From NCBI GenBank assembly GCA_018398805.1, contig JAGFBZ010000258.1, positions 1,488,001-1,552,000 on the forward strand: a DNA stretch of 64,000 bases. The letters are read 5' to 3'. A program made the translations under genes and the position numbers. Below are positions 11,364-22,952 of the stretch, piece by piece. The first letter of the stretch is position 1. Every line of letters begins with the position of its first letter. Source of the DNA: Hirundichthys speculiger (Eukaryota > Chordata > Actinopteri > Beloniformes > Exocoetidae). A model generated the notes under the pieces. That model saw nothing but the letters and a program-made list of their open reading frames with translations, ran no database searches and was not told where the DNA came from.

Positions 11364-13639
11364 CTGAGAGAGAAAGAGAAGAGAAAAAAAAAAAGTTTGA
11401 ATTTCAGACTGAAGAACTCACACAACAGTTGCTTTACACAACGCTAACATGTCTTTTTGCTTCTGTCACTCCTCCTGCATCATACAGATAAAAGATTAAA
11501 CAGACAAAAGGAGAAGATGTGAGAAACCAAAACAGCCAAAAAGCAAATCCTTAGTTCCTCTGGGTTTAAATCAACATCCAAACATGCGCTACTGTACGGT
11601 CAAAGTTAGCTCCCTCTCTTGTAATCCTACGTTTGCACGTGAGTCTGTAAAAACAATGACGGTCTATAAAACATTCATCATCAGATGTAGACTCGTTCTG
11701 CTTGGCATGCTTATATGACAGCATTTAGATAATTATGTTTTAGGAATCTGTGGATGCCTGACTTCATTGTACAAATATTCTGTTTAAGTTGGAAGCCATT
11801 TTCACAGTGTTTTCTTCTTCTTCTTCTTCATGTCATGCAGTGCAGTTAGCGTGATTGATTGGAAAACTCCCTTGACTTACGGCAGCGTGAGAGTGCAAGA
11901 CATTGATGGATACCGCCTTTGCATTGAGTCTTGTGATAACTGTGACGCAGAAACTTCAGTCCAGTCTAAAGATAGAGAGCACTCTCAGCTGTGCTTCAAG
12001 TAAAATGGCCAGGAAAAAAAAGGTATAATATTCTTTTCTTTTTATTCAACAAAAGAATTTTCATCAAAAATTGATTTTGACTAATTATATGTTATTTTTT
12101 GCCGTTAAATAATTGAGAAGGTCCTTGGGCTACCGGAACTTGTTTTTTGACCCACTTGGCATTCCATACAATTTTTATTACAGTTTTTCTGCAGACTTCC
12201 TAGAAATGTATTCTGGGCCGTGAAGCCAGAGTAAAGCTGGATCCTGTCACAGATGTGATCTTGAACCCTCGGTCTCTCCGGTGTGTGTGAGTGAACCGAA
12301 GTACAAACACATGAAAAGAAACTCAGCTTCTAAATGCCACAGAAGCTATTGAGCAGCTCGAGTTACATCGGCAGCCTCATGAATATTAATAGACTTCCTT
12401 TGTGAATTTATTAACATTCATGATGTTTATTTTTTTCAGGGAGGGGGAGGGGCCGCTCACCTGCTTCCTGTTCCGACCTTCATGAGCTCATAAATATTAA
12501 CAAAATAATGCAGTGGAGGGTGGAAGGTAAACTCTGAGAAATTATATCAGGTCTATTCTGATTATTGGTGTTCAGCAAGACAGATGTGACCGATGAGTGT
12601 TTATGACGGTGCATCCAGGCTGAACAGTGACCTTTCCTGAAAAGCTGTCAATCAAGCACAGACACAGGATGAAGGGGATTCTATAAACTTCTACGAAAAG
12701 AGTTTGTGGGACTGTTCTCTTTTTTTTTTTTTATTACCAGTTTTCAGGAACAGACACTCTGACAGAAACAGACCTCCACAGAAAGTTAATCTGTTTGAGA
12801 TAAGACTCTCCAAGTCTCTGAGCTGATTTCAGACCATCTTATTTCCATAATCTGCCTCATATCCAACCCATCCCCAGTCATCTCCATTCCCCTCGTGCAA
12901 CTCTCCTCAGACATTACCATAATCCATCCAACCTGCAGAGGCTCTGTTTACAATGCCCCAGAACACTGATGGGACTTTACATGGAGGCAAAGAAAGAGGC
13001 AGTAACCACAGCAACAGCAGAAGACCACTTATCTAGTTTCTTCCTTCACCTTGTCCCACAGCATCTTTCTTTTTTTTTTTAATCAAACATCATCCATCAT
13101 CTATCAGTCCACATAAACATTCAGACATACGTGCATCACGTCTCAGTGGTGCTGTCTGATTGTCATTTACTGTCTGTGAATTACAACTGATGGAAAAACA
13201 CTCAACTCCTCACTGACACAAATATCAGATGATCACCTGGAAGCTCAGTGCGTTTGAGTATGTAGACAAGGAACAGCTGAAGTTCAAGCAGAGCATCCAG
13301 ATGGGAAAAAAAGGTGGTTTAAGTGACAGGGTTTGTATACTTTTTTTTTTCCAGTAAACATGTCATTTGTTTGTAAATTTATTTTACGTTCCAGCAGCTG
13401 ATAATACTGTCACACTAAGAAATCCAGCTGCTTGAATTTGAATCTACACTATCTTCTTGTTGAAAATAAATCTGAAATTCTGCATCATTATTCAAAATAA
13501 TTCCACGAGATCTTATGTATGAATAAAGCTAAGCAGCAGACTGGATCATTTGTTCTCACAGAGACGGGATAATATCCAGTCAGACTGAATCTGGCAGAAA
13601 CATTTTATGGATGATATATCAGGGTCTGGTGGTTGGGCC

Positions 13640-13830
13640 TTTTCTGTTTTGGTGGATTTTTCCAGGTTCCCCTTGTTTCTTGTCTCTTGTTTTGTTACTT
13701 CCCGTTTTACTTTGACAGTCTGTTTCTTTGTGCATTGAGTTCTATTTTCCTTCCCTGATGCCACCTGCCTGATCATTGTCACTATTCTTGTCAGCTCCTG
13801 TCTGTATATATTGTTGTGTCTTTCCTGGTC
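13640..13830 (+). repeat. LTR fragment related to the element at 43780
   Basis: The motif order 'gttttactttgacagtctgt', 'gcattgagttctattttcct', 'ccctgatgccacctgcctg', 'ctcctgtctgtatatattg' parallels the LTR at 43780 ('gttttactttgaaggtctgt', 'attgtgttctgctttgcttc', 'ctgattccctgcacctgcc', 'cctctgtgtatttaag'). It is strongly diverged. No partner LTR or internal region is attached, so it is probably a truncated or solo LTR. Confidence 0.45.
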
Positions 13831-13832
13831 CT

Positions 13833-13902
13833 CCAGTCCAGTCCAGTCCTGTCCAGTCCTGTCCTCTCCTGTCCTCTCCTGTCCAGTCCAGTCCAGTCCA
13901 GT
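13833..13902. repeat. CAGTC/CTGTC pentanucleotide microsatellite
   Basis: Tandem CAGTC units are interrupted by CTGTC and CTCTC variants over about 70 nt. Because the unit is 5 nt, all frames cycle and stay open. This creates the repetitive 'DWTGQERTGEDRTGQDWTG' reading on the minus strand, which is not a gene. Confidence 0.9.
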
Positions 13903-14879
13903 ATTGTCACCAGCGCACGACTGTGTCAGTAGAAGGACACTGATCAGAGATGCAGCACAGGTGTGTTCCTCACTGGTGCTGGTCCCTGAGCCTTGCAACA
14001 CCATCACACACTTAGAGTTTTAAGCTTTTGGGGTTATTTTCTATTATTATCTCTAATGGTTAGGTTCAAGAAGAGAGAATGGTTAGGATTTGAAGTGAAT
14101 CACTTATTTGAAGCGTTTGGTTTCGGAGTTTGGAGGAGCTATAGGTCTGAGTGAGAATAGAGTCTGGTGATGGGAAGGGTAGCGTTGTCTACATCTTTCC
14201 TGGATATTGGAATCACATCAGAGTTCCTGCGTCTGTTCTCATAAAACTGACATGAGAAACCTTTTCCTCCTAGCTGCTCTTGCTTTTCATTCTTGATGTC
14301 TGTATATGGAACTTTTAACTTTGTCCGTGAGATTATTATCTTTCTCTATAAGAACACATTAAATCACTTAAAAAAAATACTGCGTTTCTTCCTCTCAAAG
14401 TCTTCACAGCTGTGTTTGCTTCCTAACAGAATCCAGAGGGAAGCTGGTTCTAAATTTAACTCAAAATTTACTTGACTTGGATAAGGTTTGAGTTGGAGGG
14501 TTTATCTTGCTGTTTTGCTGTCAGTCTGTGAAGCGATGGCATGTGTGTTTATCCTCTACTTTCCCTCTCACCTGAGAATAAAATTGCATTTATATTGCAT
14601 TTAATGTTATAAAGTGTCTCACAAAAAGGGATCAGATGAGCTTTTACTTGACTTTTGACTTTTCTACCTGTGCTAATTTAAAGATAAACTCTCCACTGTC
14701 AGTCCTGCAATAACACATAACAAATGGTTAAGAGATAAGTATGTTGGCTTTTTTTCTGCCCTAAACATTCACATTCTTTACTAAAACTGAATCTTCTCAG
14801 AGATGCCAGTGATGCTTTGCATTCTTATTAGAAACTATGCAGTATATTTTCAATTCTCCCTCACAGTTGTAGCCTCCCT

Positions 14880-15010
14880 GCGTGTCTCTTTCCCAGCATT
14901 GTAGACTTAACAAGCTCATTAACTCTTTAACATCATTAAGGGCCAGTTAATTGTTTGTCCATTAGCCATTAGCAAGGCTCAGTGGACAGCCAACGAGGGA
15001 CCGCTGTGAT
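14880..15010. promoter_or_regulatory. Candidate conserved non-coding element
   Basis: Within about 130 bp there is a dense set of ATTA/TAAT-type homeodomain cores (CATTAACTC, CATCATTAAG, CCAGTTAATTG, CATTAGCCATTAG) in a non-repetitive context. Deep intron position and composition suggest an enhancer-like conserved element. Conservation cannot be tested from one sequence. Confidence 0.25.
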
Positions 15011-15096
15011 CACACGACGACACAAAGAGAGGCGACATCCATCACTGTTTAACCGCGCAATCAAAGAGGCGCAGCCATTTATTACTGCAGGACCAG

Positions 15097-15124
<28 letters not shown>
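15097..15124. repeat. (AC)n microsatellite
   Basis: There are 14 uninterrupted AC units, then an imperfect continuation to about 15133. The short open frames across it on both strands are artefacts of the dinucleotide. Confidence 0.95.
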
Positions 15125-15132
<8 letters not shown>

Positions 15133-15689
15133 ATGCAGGGGCGCACAGTCCTGCCACCACTGGTTGACATTTATTGCCTTGTGATTGCTCCCGTCCCCGT
15201 TTCAGTCAGTCGAACTCTGAGCAGAAGTCGAATCAGTGACTGAAATTAATCCTGAAATTAAATGTCTTTCAAAGCGTAATCAATTCAGGGAGCAGAAATG
15301 TTGAAATAGATGTCATTTTTTTTTTCAAATAAATGAGCCAGGGTAGCCGCCCCCCCCTCTGGCCGGTAGAGTTAATAAGGATGGAGCAAATTTTCATCTT
15401 TCGATTCACATGACAGCAGCTGATTTGTTTGTCACTTTGATTTCATATTGTGGTGATCAGTTCCACCAGTAATATTACAATCAAACTAATCAAAATAATC
15501 AGGAGCAGATCATGTTGGAAACAAATCTTCTGAATCGTCCAAAAATCATTCCTGTGGATAATCGCTGCATTTGAGAAAGATTTGCATTACTGAGCACGAG
15601 CATTCAGGCTTTTTACCTCAGTGAGGAAGAGGGATACAAATGAGCTGCTAATGAACACTACACGACACTGGTGACATTGGTGGAAGAAC

Positions 15690-16060
15690 ATTATTGTGTG
15701 GCCAAATAGTCATTAATGCATTGGAATGGGATAATTAAGTCACGGACACAAATTACTAGGATGTCCAAGGTGAAAAAGCATGAAGAACAACTTCTTCAGT
15801 GTCGGCATATTGTTGAAAGCATGCATTTTATTCAACCTAATTAAATTACTTTTATTCATGATGATGTGTTTAACTGCGAAAGATTGCAGGAAATAATTAT
15901 AGTTCATACAAGATTAAATCAAATCCATTCATGCTTCACGCATGATGATAGCCTCAAGCCCGAATGACTTTTACCCAATAAAGAAACCTACTGTTAAATG
16001 CATGTTCATCATGCCTAAATACAACCAAATCTAACCCCCAAACAAAACGCTCTCTGGAAT
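15690..16060. promoter_or_regulatory. Candidate conserved non-coding element
   Basis: A non-repetitive AT-rich stretch holds clustered homeodomain- and POU-like words: GTCATTAATGCATTGG, GGATAATTAAGTCAC, GCATGCATTTTATTC, CCTAATTAAATTAC and AAATAATTATAG. Such clusters are typical of deeply conserved intronic enhancers near neural genes. This is inference only; no coding sense is seen on either strand. Confidence 0.3.
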
Positions 16061-18329
16061 AATGAGGGTTGAATTGAGAGTTTAACTGTGATGTCCAAAG
16101 TGAAAACAGGACACAACAGTATGTTAAATATCTGCCGCATCTTTGAGAAAAATATCACCTTGATAATATTATACCCCCCAGCAGTTTTTCAGGATCACGC
16201 TGTCTTTCTTAAGGAAGGGAGGTGTTTCAACCCCATAGAAGTTCTCAGAAATTGGGCTTTGAGGACCTATAAAACTGCTCTGTACTCTGTAACCTTGCAA
16301 AGTATGCAGTACATACTGTAATTTGAAGTATGCCATGACATTTGTGACCAGTTTCTGATTTTGGAAAGTGGAAGTAAATGGCAACATGGAAATGTGGCGC
16401 AATAGTGTTGACCACTGCTGTTGTTGAAAAACTATCTGTCACATCTGGGCACATAATGACTAATTCCTCTTCCCTTCTGAGGTGCTTATGTGAGGTTTTC
16501 AGGACAAATAAGCTCTTAAAATGTTCGGTTAGCCTAGGTTAGAGTGTAACAACCTCTAGAGACTCCTATGACGTATCCTGTAACCATTCTAGAAAGCATC
16601 ATCATCATTAAGATTATTAAGATTATTTTTTATTATTCTAATGACAGGAAAAAGGATGATAGAGTGTCCATCAAACTTACAGACAGGCAGCCAGAAAGTG
16701 TTTCTGAGCTTGATGAATGGATTAAACACTGCTGGGTTTCATTTTTAACATGACAGAAAAAGAATCAGTGATAAGCAGATAAACTGTGATAATAATCTCT
16801 AAAAGTCCTAAAAATATTGAAAAAGTCATTTTTCTCAGAGAACAACTTTAAATTCAATGTTAAGTTGGGTGAATTCATTGCTGAACTACTTTGAGAACAA
16901 CCCCCTCTGCCATGAAAGCAAAAAAACAAAAAACAAGTCAGCATCTTCTGTCCTGTGGCCCATTGATGATTAGTGTTACTATAGCGACAGATTCAGGTTG
17001 AAGTGAGCTGCTTCTGCTGTCAGAGTGCATATTAATAGATCTGTAGTTTTTTTTTACTGTACAGATGGAAACCTACTGAGCACACACACACACACACATG
17101 CGTAGGAGGACAGCACAGTTGTCTTTAGCTGTTGCTCATTCAACATGACAGAGCACAGATGGCTGAGTGAGGCGCAGATACAGAACAGAGAGAGATGGAG
17201 TAGATTGAGTTATAGAGCCGGTTGTCACAGTGGATTTTGGTTACAGTCCTCAGAAAGCTCCGGGCGGAACGCTTCACTGTGAGAAACAACTGCCTCGTCT
17301 GTGATCGCTCAGCTAACTGCTCCCTCATTCATCAGACGTCCCGTCTGACTCAGGTCGTTGTGGGATTTCTTGCTCTTACGCAGGAAAATCTACTCTGAAT
17401 GCAGAGCAGAGGACGTTCGACCCCCCTGATGAGATTCTGAGAGTTAAAAAACCCCGGCTCTTTCACAGCCAAACTGGAAGAGCACAGTTTCGGCTGCAGC
17501 ACAGATAACTATTTGCATGACTGGGATGAAGACTGTAATATCTTCATCTCATCTTTCTTCATTCTGATGCACTACATTTCACTGGAAAAAAAAAAAGATC
17601 CTCACTTTTTACTCCGGCATAAATCTACACGTCCTCTTCAGATTAAAACGGTATATGCCATACTTATCCAGAGTGTTGCTTTGATGAATGAATACTTTAG
17701 TACATGGCCAGAGGCTCCAAAACTGAGGTAAACATATGTTGTAGTATAACTATGCAAAAATTCTTGTATTTCAGGGTGGTAAGTATGCTTCCTGCTGGTG
17801 AATTTTGCTACTGACTTCCCAGAAGGCAGAGTTTCTTTCTGTGGTCATGTTCTCCAGGAAGTGTGAGCGCTCGCAAAAGCAAAAGCTTCCAGTGATCATT
17901 TTAAAAGTGAAAGCTTGTGACTGTGCAGCAAGGATCTGGTTCTACTCACTCAACATATCGCTTTTGTTTCCCAGTGTCTCGAAAGACATGTGATTTTAGA
18001 TGTGAGAGGAAGTTAGCTGAACATGGCTCGGCGGACGCGATTTGTTTTTCCACAACAGCGACAGAGCAAAAATATTTTATTTTTCACACGGAGAACTGTT
18101 TTATTTAATTCAGTATCAGGCATTCATGTGAGTCCGGACAGTAGATCAAATGAAGTTAATCACTTTAGTCCTCATAACAAATTTTATTAGCATAAAAATG
18201 AGCAGCAGCTGTGTAAAACAAATCAATGGAGTATAAAGTGTTTGTTTAATGAGGTTAATTCTGAAAATGTAATGCCCATGAGTGCCATGCTTTCTGGGTT
18301 TTCTTCTTTTTTACTCGTAGTTTGGTCTA

Positions 18330-19040
18330 TTTTTCTTGAGTTCCTTTTGTTCTGTTTCCTGCTTTACTTTGAAAGTCTATCTTTCTACTGTTGAGTTCTG
18401 TTTTATTTCCCCTTATTCATCTACCTCATCCTTTGGACATGTGTGTCGTTTGCTCTTGGCTTTAATTAATTAATTAATGGGTTTAATCTTGTCTTTCCCT
18501 TCTTGCTTTGCTGGTTCGTCTGTTGATCTTTGCTGTCCATCATCCCGTGTTTCTGGCTTCTGAGTGTTCCCTGTGTTCCTGCTATCCCTTTAACTTGTGA
18601 ATACCTCAGTTAAATTTATGGGTTTTATGAAAATAAAACCTTTTTTTGGAATATACTGCCTCCCGAACTTCTTCATTTGGGTCCTTAAAAAGCGGGACAG
18701 AACGAACCAGTCAGTCATGGACCCGGCGGGAGAAACGATCTCACTGTCTGGATCCCTCTGCTGGGAGGCGGCCAGAAACTCATTATACCAGGAGGATTAT
18801 GTGGAGGAGGAACATTCCCAATTCTGGGGTTCTCAACTAGTGCTGGGGGCCCCAAGAGTTGGCAACAGGGGGACAACTCCTCCCCATAACCACCCGGCCT
18901 CGGTCCCAGAATCCAGTGGCTCTTCCAGCACCAGCCCCAGACGCCCTGCAGCCTCAGCACTGCTGAGTCAGCAGCAGCCGCCTCCTGCTTGCTTCCGGTT
19001 CAGCCAGCCTCTGTCCCCCCAGAACTGTCCTTGGCTTTTG
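18330..19040 (+). mobile_element. Truncated LTR retroelement: LTR 3' part and start of a gag-like ORF
   Basis: An LTR-like block (about 18330-18699, with an AATAAA signal near 18630) ends in GGGACA. A leader follows and an ATG at 18717 opens MDPAGETISLSGSLCWEAAR. The section WEAARNSLYQEDYVEEEHSQ resembles REAARSSSCAEEQDEELNMF of the young element at 44214. The reading becomes proline-rich and ends at a C17 run and hairpin (19041-19108). The rest of the element is missing. Confidence 0.6.
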
Positions 19041-19108
19041 CCCCCCCCCCCCCCCCCAATCACACCCCAAGTTAACCGGGGGGGGGGCGGTTAACTTGGG
19101 GTGTGATT
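19041..19108. repeat. C17 run followed by a perfect 21-bp inverted repeat with an all-G loop
   Basis: Seventeen C's (19041-19057) are followed by AATCACACCCCAAGTTAACCG (19058-19078), nine G's (19079-19087) and the exact reverse complement (19088-19108). This forms a strong hairpin with a G loop that can also pair with the upstream C run. It sits exactly where the retroelement fragment stops. Confidence 0.95.
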
Positions 19109-19164
19109 TTGATTGGGCAATGATATTACAAAAGGTGTAGAGTTTGAGTCAAACTGTGATCTTT

Positions 19165-19905
19165 ACTCCAAATGAAATGCTCTCATACATACAACTGAAA
19201 TTTCTGAGGATTACTGAGGATTTCACATGTATACATGAGAGGATTTCCAGTTGTTCAACATGCCATATTATGTTCAACGACCCCCTTGGCTCTAAATACG
19301 GATACTAGACAGTTGCTTCTTGTCTCCTCTCCCATCAGCGTGACAGCGTCCCATCACCACCGACAACAATTAGATACGATCAAACCTTCTAGAAACGATG
19401 TGTATTCTTTCGATCCTCCTTGTTTTTCTAGTTGAAATATTTCCGAGTGTGCGGGTGGTCTCTGCTGGAGCCAGTATACTATTAATTAGGTCCTACACTT
19501 CGGTCAGACTGGTTTTTGGCTGCTGACATGACATCACAATTTCATCGCCGTTACCTGTATTCTGAAGGTGGGCTACTTCGCTAACCAACCAACTTCCGTT
19601 TCAACTGAAATTTCTTCTTACACATACAACTGGAAATCCTCTCATATATACAACTCGAAATTTCAGTTGTATGTATAAAAGGATTTCCATTTGTATGTAT
19701 GAGAGGATTTTCAGTTGTATGTGTAAGATGATCTCACATGTATGTATGAGAGGATTTTACATGTATGTATAAGAGCATTTCACATGTATGTATGAGAGGA
19801 TTTTACATGTATGTATAAGAGCATTTCACATGTATGTGTATAGGCTTTCACTTTTGTGTGTGTAAGATTTCACCTGTATGTGTGTAAGGTTTTCAGTATA
19901 GTATG
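19165..19905. repeat. Fold-back type repeat with 23-24 bp minisatellite (19660-19905)
   Basis: From about 19660 ten or so imperfect units of the form TGTATGTATGAGAGGATTTTACA run head to tail, with alternating variants (AAGAGCATTTCACA). Reverse-oriented units (CATACATACAACTGAAA) occur at about 19185-19200 and 19604-19660, so the whole block has inverted ends around about 400 bp of unrelated DNA. No protein is encoded. Confidence 0.75.
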
Positions 19906-20671
19906 TGAGAGAGTTCGGTTTCATATGTGTCTGTGAATGCTAATTCAGAATAATGTCCCTCACGGCACCTCATAAAGCGGTGTCAAGCCTGTAAAATGTA
20001 GTTGGCATGACAATCATGATCAGACTAAATTTATTCCCTATACAAGTAGGCAAATAATACGTGCAGTATACACCATTTGAAAGAAGTTTCTGAAATGACA
20101 AAATAAATCTGAAATGTGGAAGACTGAATCAGACACAAAAGCAAAGATCTTACGCAGAGTTATCCAAGAGAAAGAAAACACAAGGTATCCAACTTAGCAC
20201 GTATACCCCTTGATAAAAACTGAGGATAATCCAAAACAGAGGGTGTAAACAGAAAGACGGAGGCCTCAGGAAAACCTTCAACTTCAAGGCGACAGTGTTA
20301 GAAGTGCTAATCCCTCAGCCACCAAGCTGCACTTATTGTGGCTGTGGCATCTGCTGCTGGTTAAGCTGCATCCCAAAGCCTTGTGTGGATATGGAAATTT
20401 GTGTATGCTGAGTGATTGGCCTTAACTGAGCTTACACTTAAAGGTTTAAACAGCTGTCAGCGGCAGACATATCATCAGCCCCATGCAGGTAAGAGGCACA
20501 CTTAAATAGGAAGAGATTCAAAACAAACAGACATTAAAGAGCCTGACTAAACCTGTACTTTGTGACACTGGCTCAGTGACAGATGTGCAACACTCTGCTT
20601 ACTGCTGTCTTTTGAAGTAAAGAATCACCCAGTCCCATGTTTGAAACCAGCCACCAATGAAATGCGCTCAC

Positions 20672-20727
20672 CTGGCCAAGTTGAAGGCATCATCAATAAG
20701 TCCTGCCCTGTTTCCAACAGAGATGAT
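20672..20727 (-). CDS. trhde: trhde exon h: GNRAGLIDDAFNLAR
   Basis: This 56 nt exon (phase 0 in, two bases carried out) reads IISVGNRAGLIDDAFNLA plus AG. NRAxLIDDAFxLA is a universal M1 motif at the start of the C-terminal helical domain. The acceptor is ATCTTAG and the donor GCCAG|GTGAGC. Only 160 bp of intron separates it from exon g. The carried AG plus the first G of exon i gives the expected arginine. Confidence 0.96.
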
Positions 20728-20887
20728 CTAAGATGGCGAGAGAGAGAGAAAGAAACACAATGCTATGATGGACAGAAGTAACAAATTGTAACCAAAAAGT
20801 GGTAGTGAACAATAGTAGTGAAAATCAGCAGGAAAGCAAAAGAGATAGACAACAAAAGGATGCAAACAGAACAACAAACAGGTTTAC
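20728..20887 (-). other. trhde intron g-h (160 bp)
   Basis: This short intron has a GTAAAC donor and a TTAG acceptor. No extra features are seen. Confidence 0.9.
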
Positions 20888-21022
20888 GTGAGGGTTGGTG
20901 TGGAGCTGCTGAATGAGCAGTTTCCAGTTCTGGAGGTCATAGTTCACACGGAAGTAGCCCGTTTGGTTGATATTACCCAGCAGCCAGGTGGTGTCATCCA
21001 TTTGACCGATCCTGTGGGATTT
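20888..21022 (-). CDS. trhde: trhde exon g: GNINQTGYFRVNYD
   Basis: This 135 nt exon has a coding frame of 45 codons: KSHRIGQMDDTTWLLGNINQ, then TGYFRVNYDLQNWKLLIQQL, ending HTNPH. TGYFRVNYD is a near-invariant M1 segment linking the beta-sandwich to the C-terminal helical domain, and NQT is a sequon. The acceptor is GACTCAG and the donor CAC|GTAAAC. The exon starts with three A's; removing one would make it 134 nt and fit the one carried base from exon f. Confidence 0.93.
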
Positions 21023-22952
21023 CTGAGTCCAAAAAATAGAAGAAGGAAAAAAAAGTCATTAAATGAAAGAAACAATGTGAGGTGCAAAACAGTACAAAAA
21101 ACTCATCAGATATGCAGATGACACCTTGCTGTGCAGTGGTGTTTCTCACTGCAATTTAAAAGTTCCTGTGAAATGTTATTGCTTCTAATATATGGAATGA
21201 GTTTGTCTGATGCTAGTAAAGTGAGAAAGGGTTTCAAATCTGTAAACACTTTTATTGTTGAAGACAGACAGACAGGAATACTAGCAGGAGGGCAGGACAG
21301 CACATATTTGATGAGTCTGTGACTAAACATTCAGCCATAGTCAGATCATACAGGTTTCACTGTAACTACCAGATACATATTTGGATCTTTTTATGTGTGA
21401 AAGCTTAAAAATACACCATGAATGTCAAACAGCTATGGATTGTGTTGTGTGTGAATGATGTGACAGGATGAAAGAATGCAGCAGTGTTAAAACTAAAGTG
21501 ACTAAATTTAAGCAGCCAGATGTGCACCTTTTGAAGTGATGAAGATCACAACAGCATCACAGCTTCTCACAGGAAAACAAAAGCATCTTATGACGACGTA
21601 AAATAAGATTTCAAACAGACTTTCTAAGAGACTTCGAGAGACATGAGCCCCAGAGGCCCGAGGTTGGCTGCAGAGGATTAAATGAGTTTGTCACTGAGAG
21701 ATTATATGAGTTTGTCACTGAGAGTGAAAGAGGAGATTATCGTGATGTGTTATTAGCAGGATGTCCAAATAAGTCACTGAATAGCCTCCAGCTGATCCAA
21801 AATTCAGCAGTGTGAGTGCTGGCAAGAATCGACAAGAGAGATCTCTGGGATATCAGCTAACATGCTGACCTGCAGTCTGACCCTCTGACCACCTCAGTGT
21901 TACTGCCTACACCTGTTTTTATATGGTCATCTCTGTAGAGCTGATGTACTAATAATGCACCAGTCATAATATAAGTACATGGAATTCTTAGTTCCTCCAG
22001 TTAATGGATAAATATTTGTCCTATATACTATTGACAAGACATCAGTGCCTGGCCTCTCTCTGTCCTATCTCCCTCTTCTTTATTGTCCATTGTACCTGGC
22101 TGGTCCCCCGTTATGAGTCAGGTCCTGCTTAAGGTTTCTTCCCTTTTTAAAGGGGAGTTTTTTTTTTTTACTTGCCATTGTTTCTTTAAATAAGATTTAA
22201 TAACATTAGCTTTAGTTAATAATATTTGCTAAGAGATCATGCTCTTGATCTCTGAAAAGTGCCTTAAGGAAAACTGTATTGTAACAGATGACATACAAAT
22301 AAAGCTGAATTGACCTTATAGGTTTGTCAGGCCATATTATGAACTCTGTCACTTGAGTTGGGGCAATAGATACTGGGGAAACTCTGATGCTGTGCTTCGT
22401 CACCTGAAGAAGCCTCCACATTTGAAACTTGTTGCTCATTGTGGGTGCACAGTAGAGTAAAGGGATTGTCTTTAGATAGCAGAATGACGTAAAACCTTGT
22501 GAAAGCTCAAACTGGGGAGGGAATATTGCGCCTTCCTTGGATCAATGTGAATACACAGCTGGGGAATGGAGGCCGTAATAAAGAGGGGATCGGTAATTCT
22601 TTACGCCTGCAATTCCTGTGCTTCCACAGACTGAGCTTTGGTTTGCAAAAACAAAAACTCTACTGATGTTTACTCAAACCGCTGCCAAACCTCTGAACAG
22701 AGCAATGCACTGCACCTGTGAGTCTCCGCTTTGTTGCTGCAAAGGGAACCAATTTACAAACAAAACTTCAGCTCAGAAGTGGAAATAATGAGATAATTAA
22801 TTTGAGATCATGAAATTATTTTCTCTGTGAACAAAATAATCCCAAGATAACAGCTCATTATCTCAAGAAAACAAGATAATTAACTCATGAGTGGAGAATG
22901 AATCGTCTATAAACATGTTTAAGAAATGATCCTCTCAGTGACAGTACTGTAC
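21023..22952 (-). other. trhde intron f-g
   Basis: This 1.9 kb intron flanks the phase-conflicting junction. A plus-strand LINE 3' tail occupies about 21760-22315. I see nothing else recognisable in 21023-21750 or 22320-22950. Confidence 0.85.
21760..22315 (+). pseudogene. L2/Rex1-like LINE 3' end
   Basis: The plus strand reads 'SLNSLQLIQNSAV' (about 21778-21815), the usual LINE C-terminal block. The 3' UTR follows with 'cctgcttaaggtttcttccc', 'tttttaaaggggagtttttt', 'acttgccattgtttctt' and the tail 'caaataaagctgaattgacc'. It is 5' truncated and carries stops. Confidence 0.75.

Larger units (their letters stand above)
11364..20671 (-). other. trhde intron between exons h and i
   Basis: This 9.3 kb intron holds two old LTR-element fragments (about 13640-13830 and 18330-19040) and a CAGTC microsatellite (13833-13902). 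It also has a CA microsatellite (15097-15124), stretches that look like conserved non-coding DNA (14880-15010 and 15690-16060), a perfect hairpin (19058-19108) and a 23-24 bp minisatellite (19660-19905). I see nothing supportable in 11370-13630, 16070-18320 or 19915-20660. Confidence 0.8.

Noticed and set aside
13546..14007. 153-codon minus-strand open frame with a WTGxERTG repeat
   Set aside because: It is created by the CAGTC microsatellite and an old LTR fragment. The 5-nt unit keeps all frames open, and no known domain is present.
15097..15124. CRISPR-like or other array at the AC repeat
   Set aside because: It is a simple dinucleotide microsatellite. No spaced repeats of CRISPR type occur anywhere in the window.
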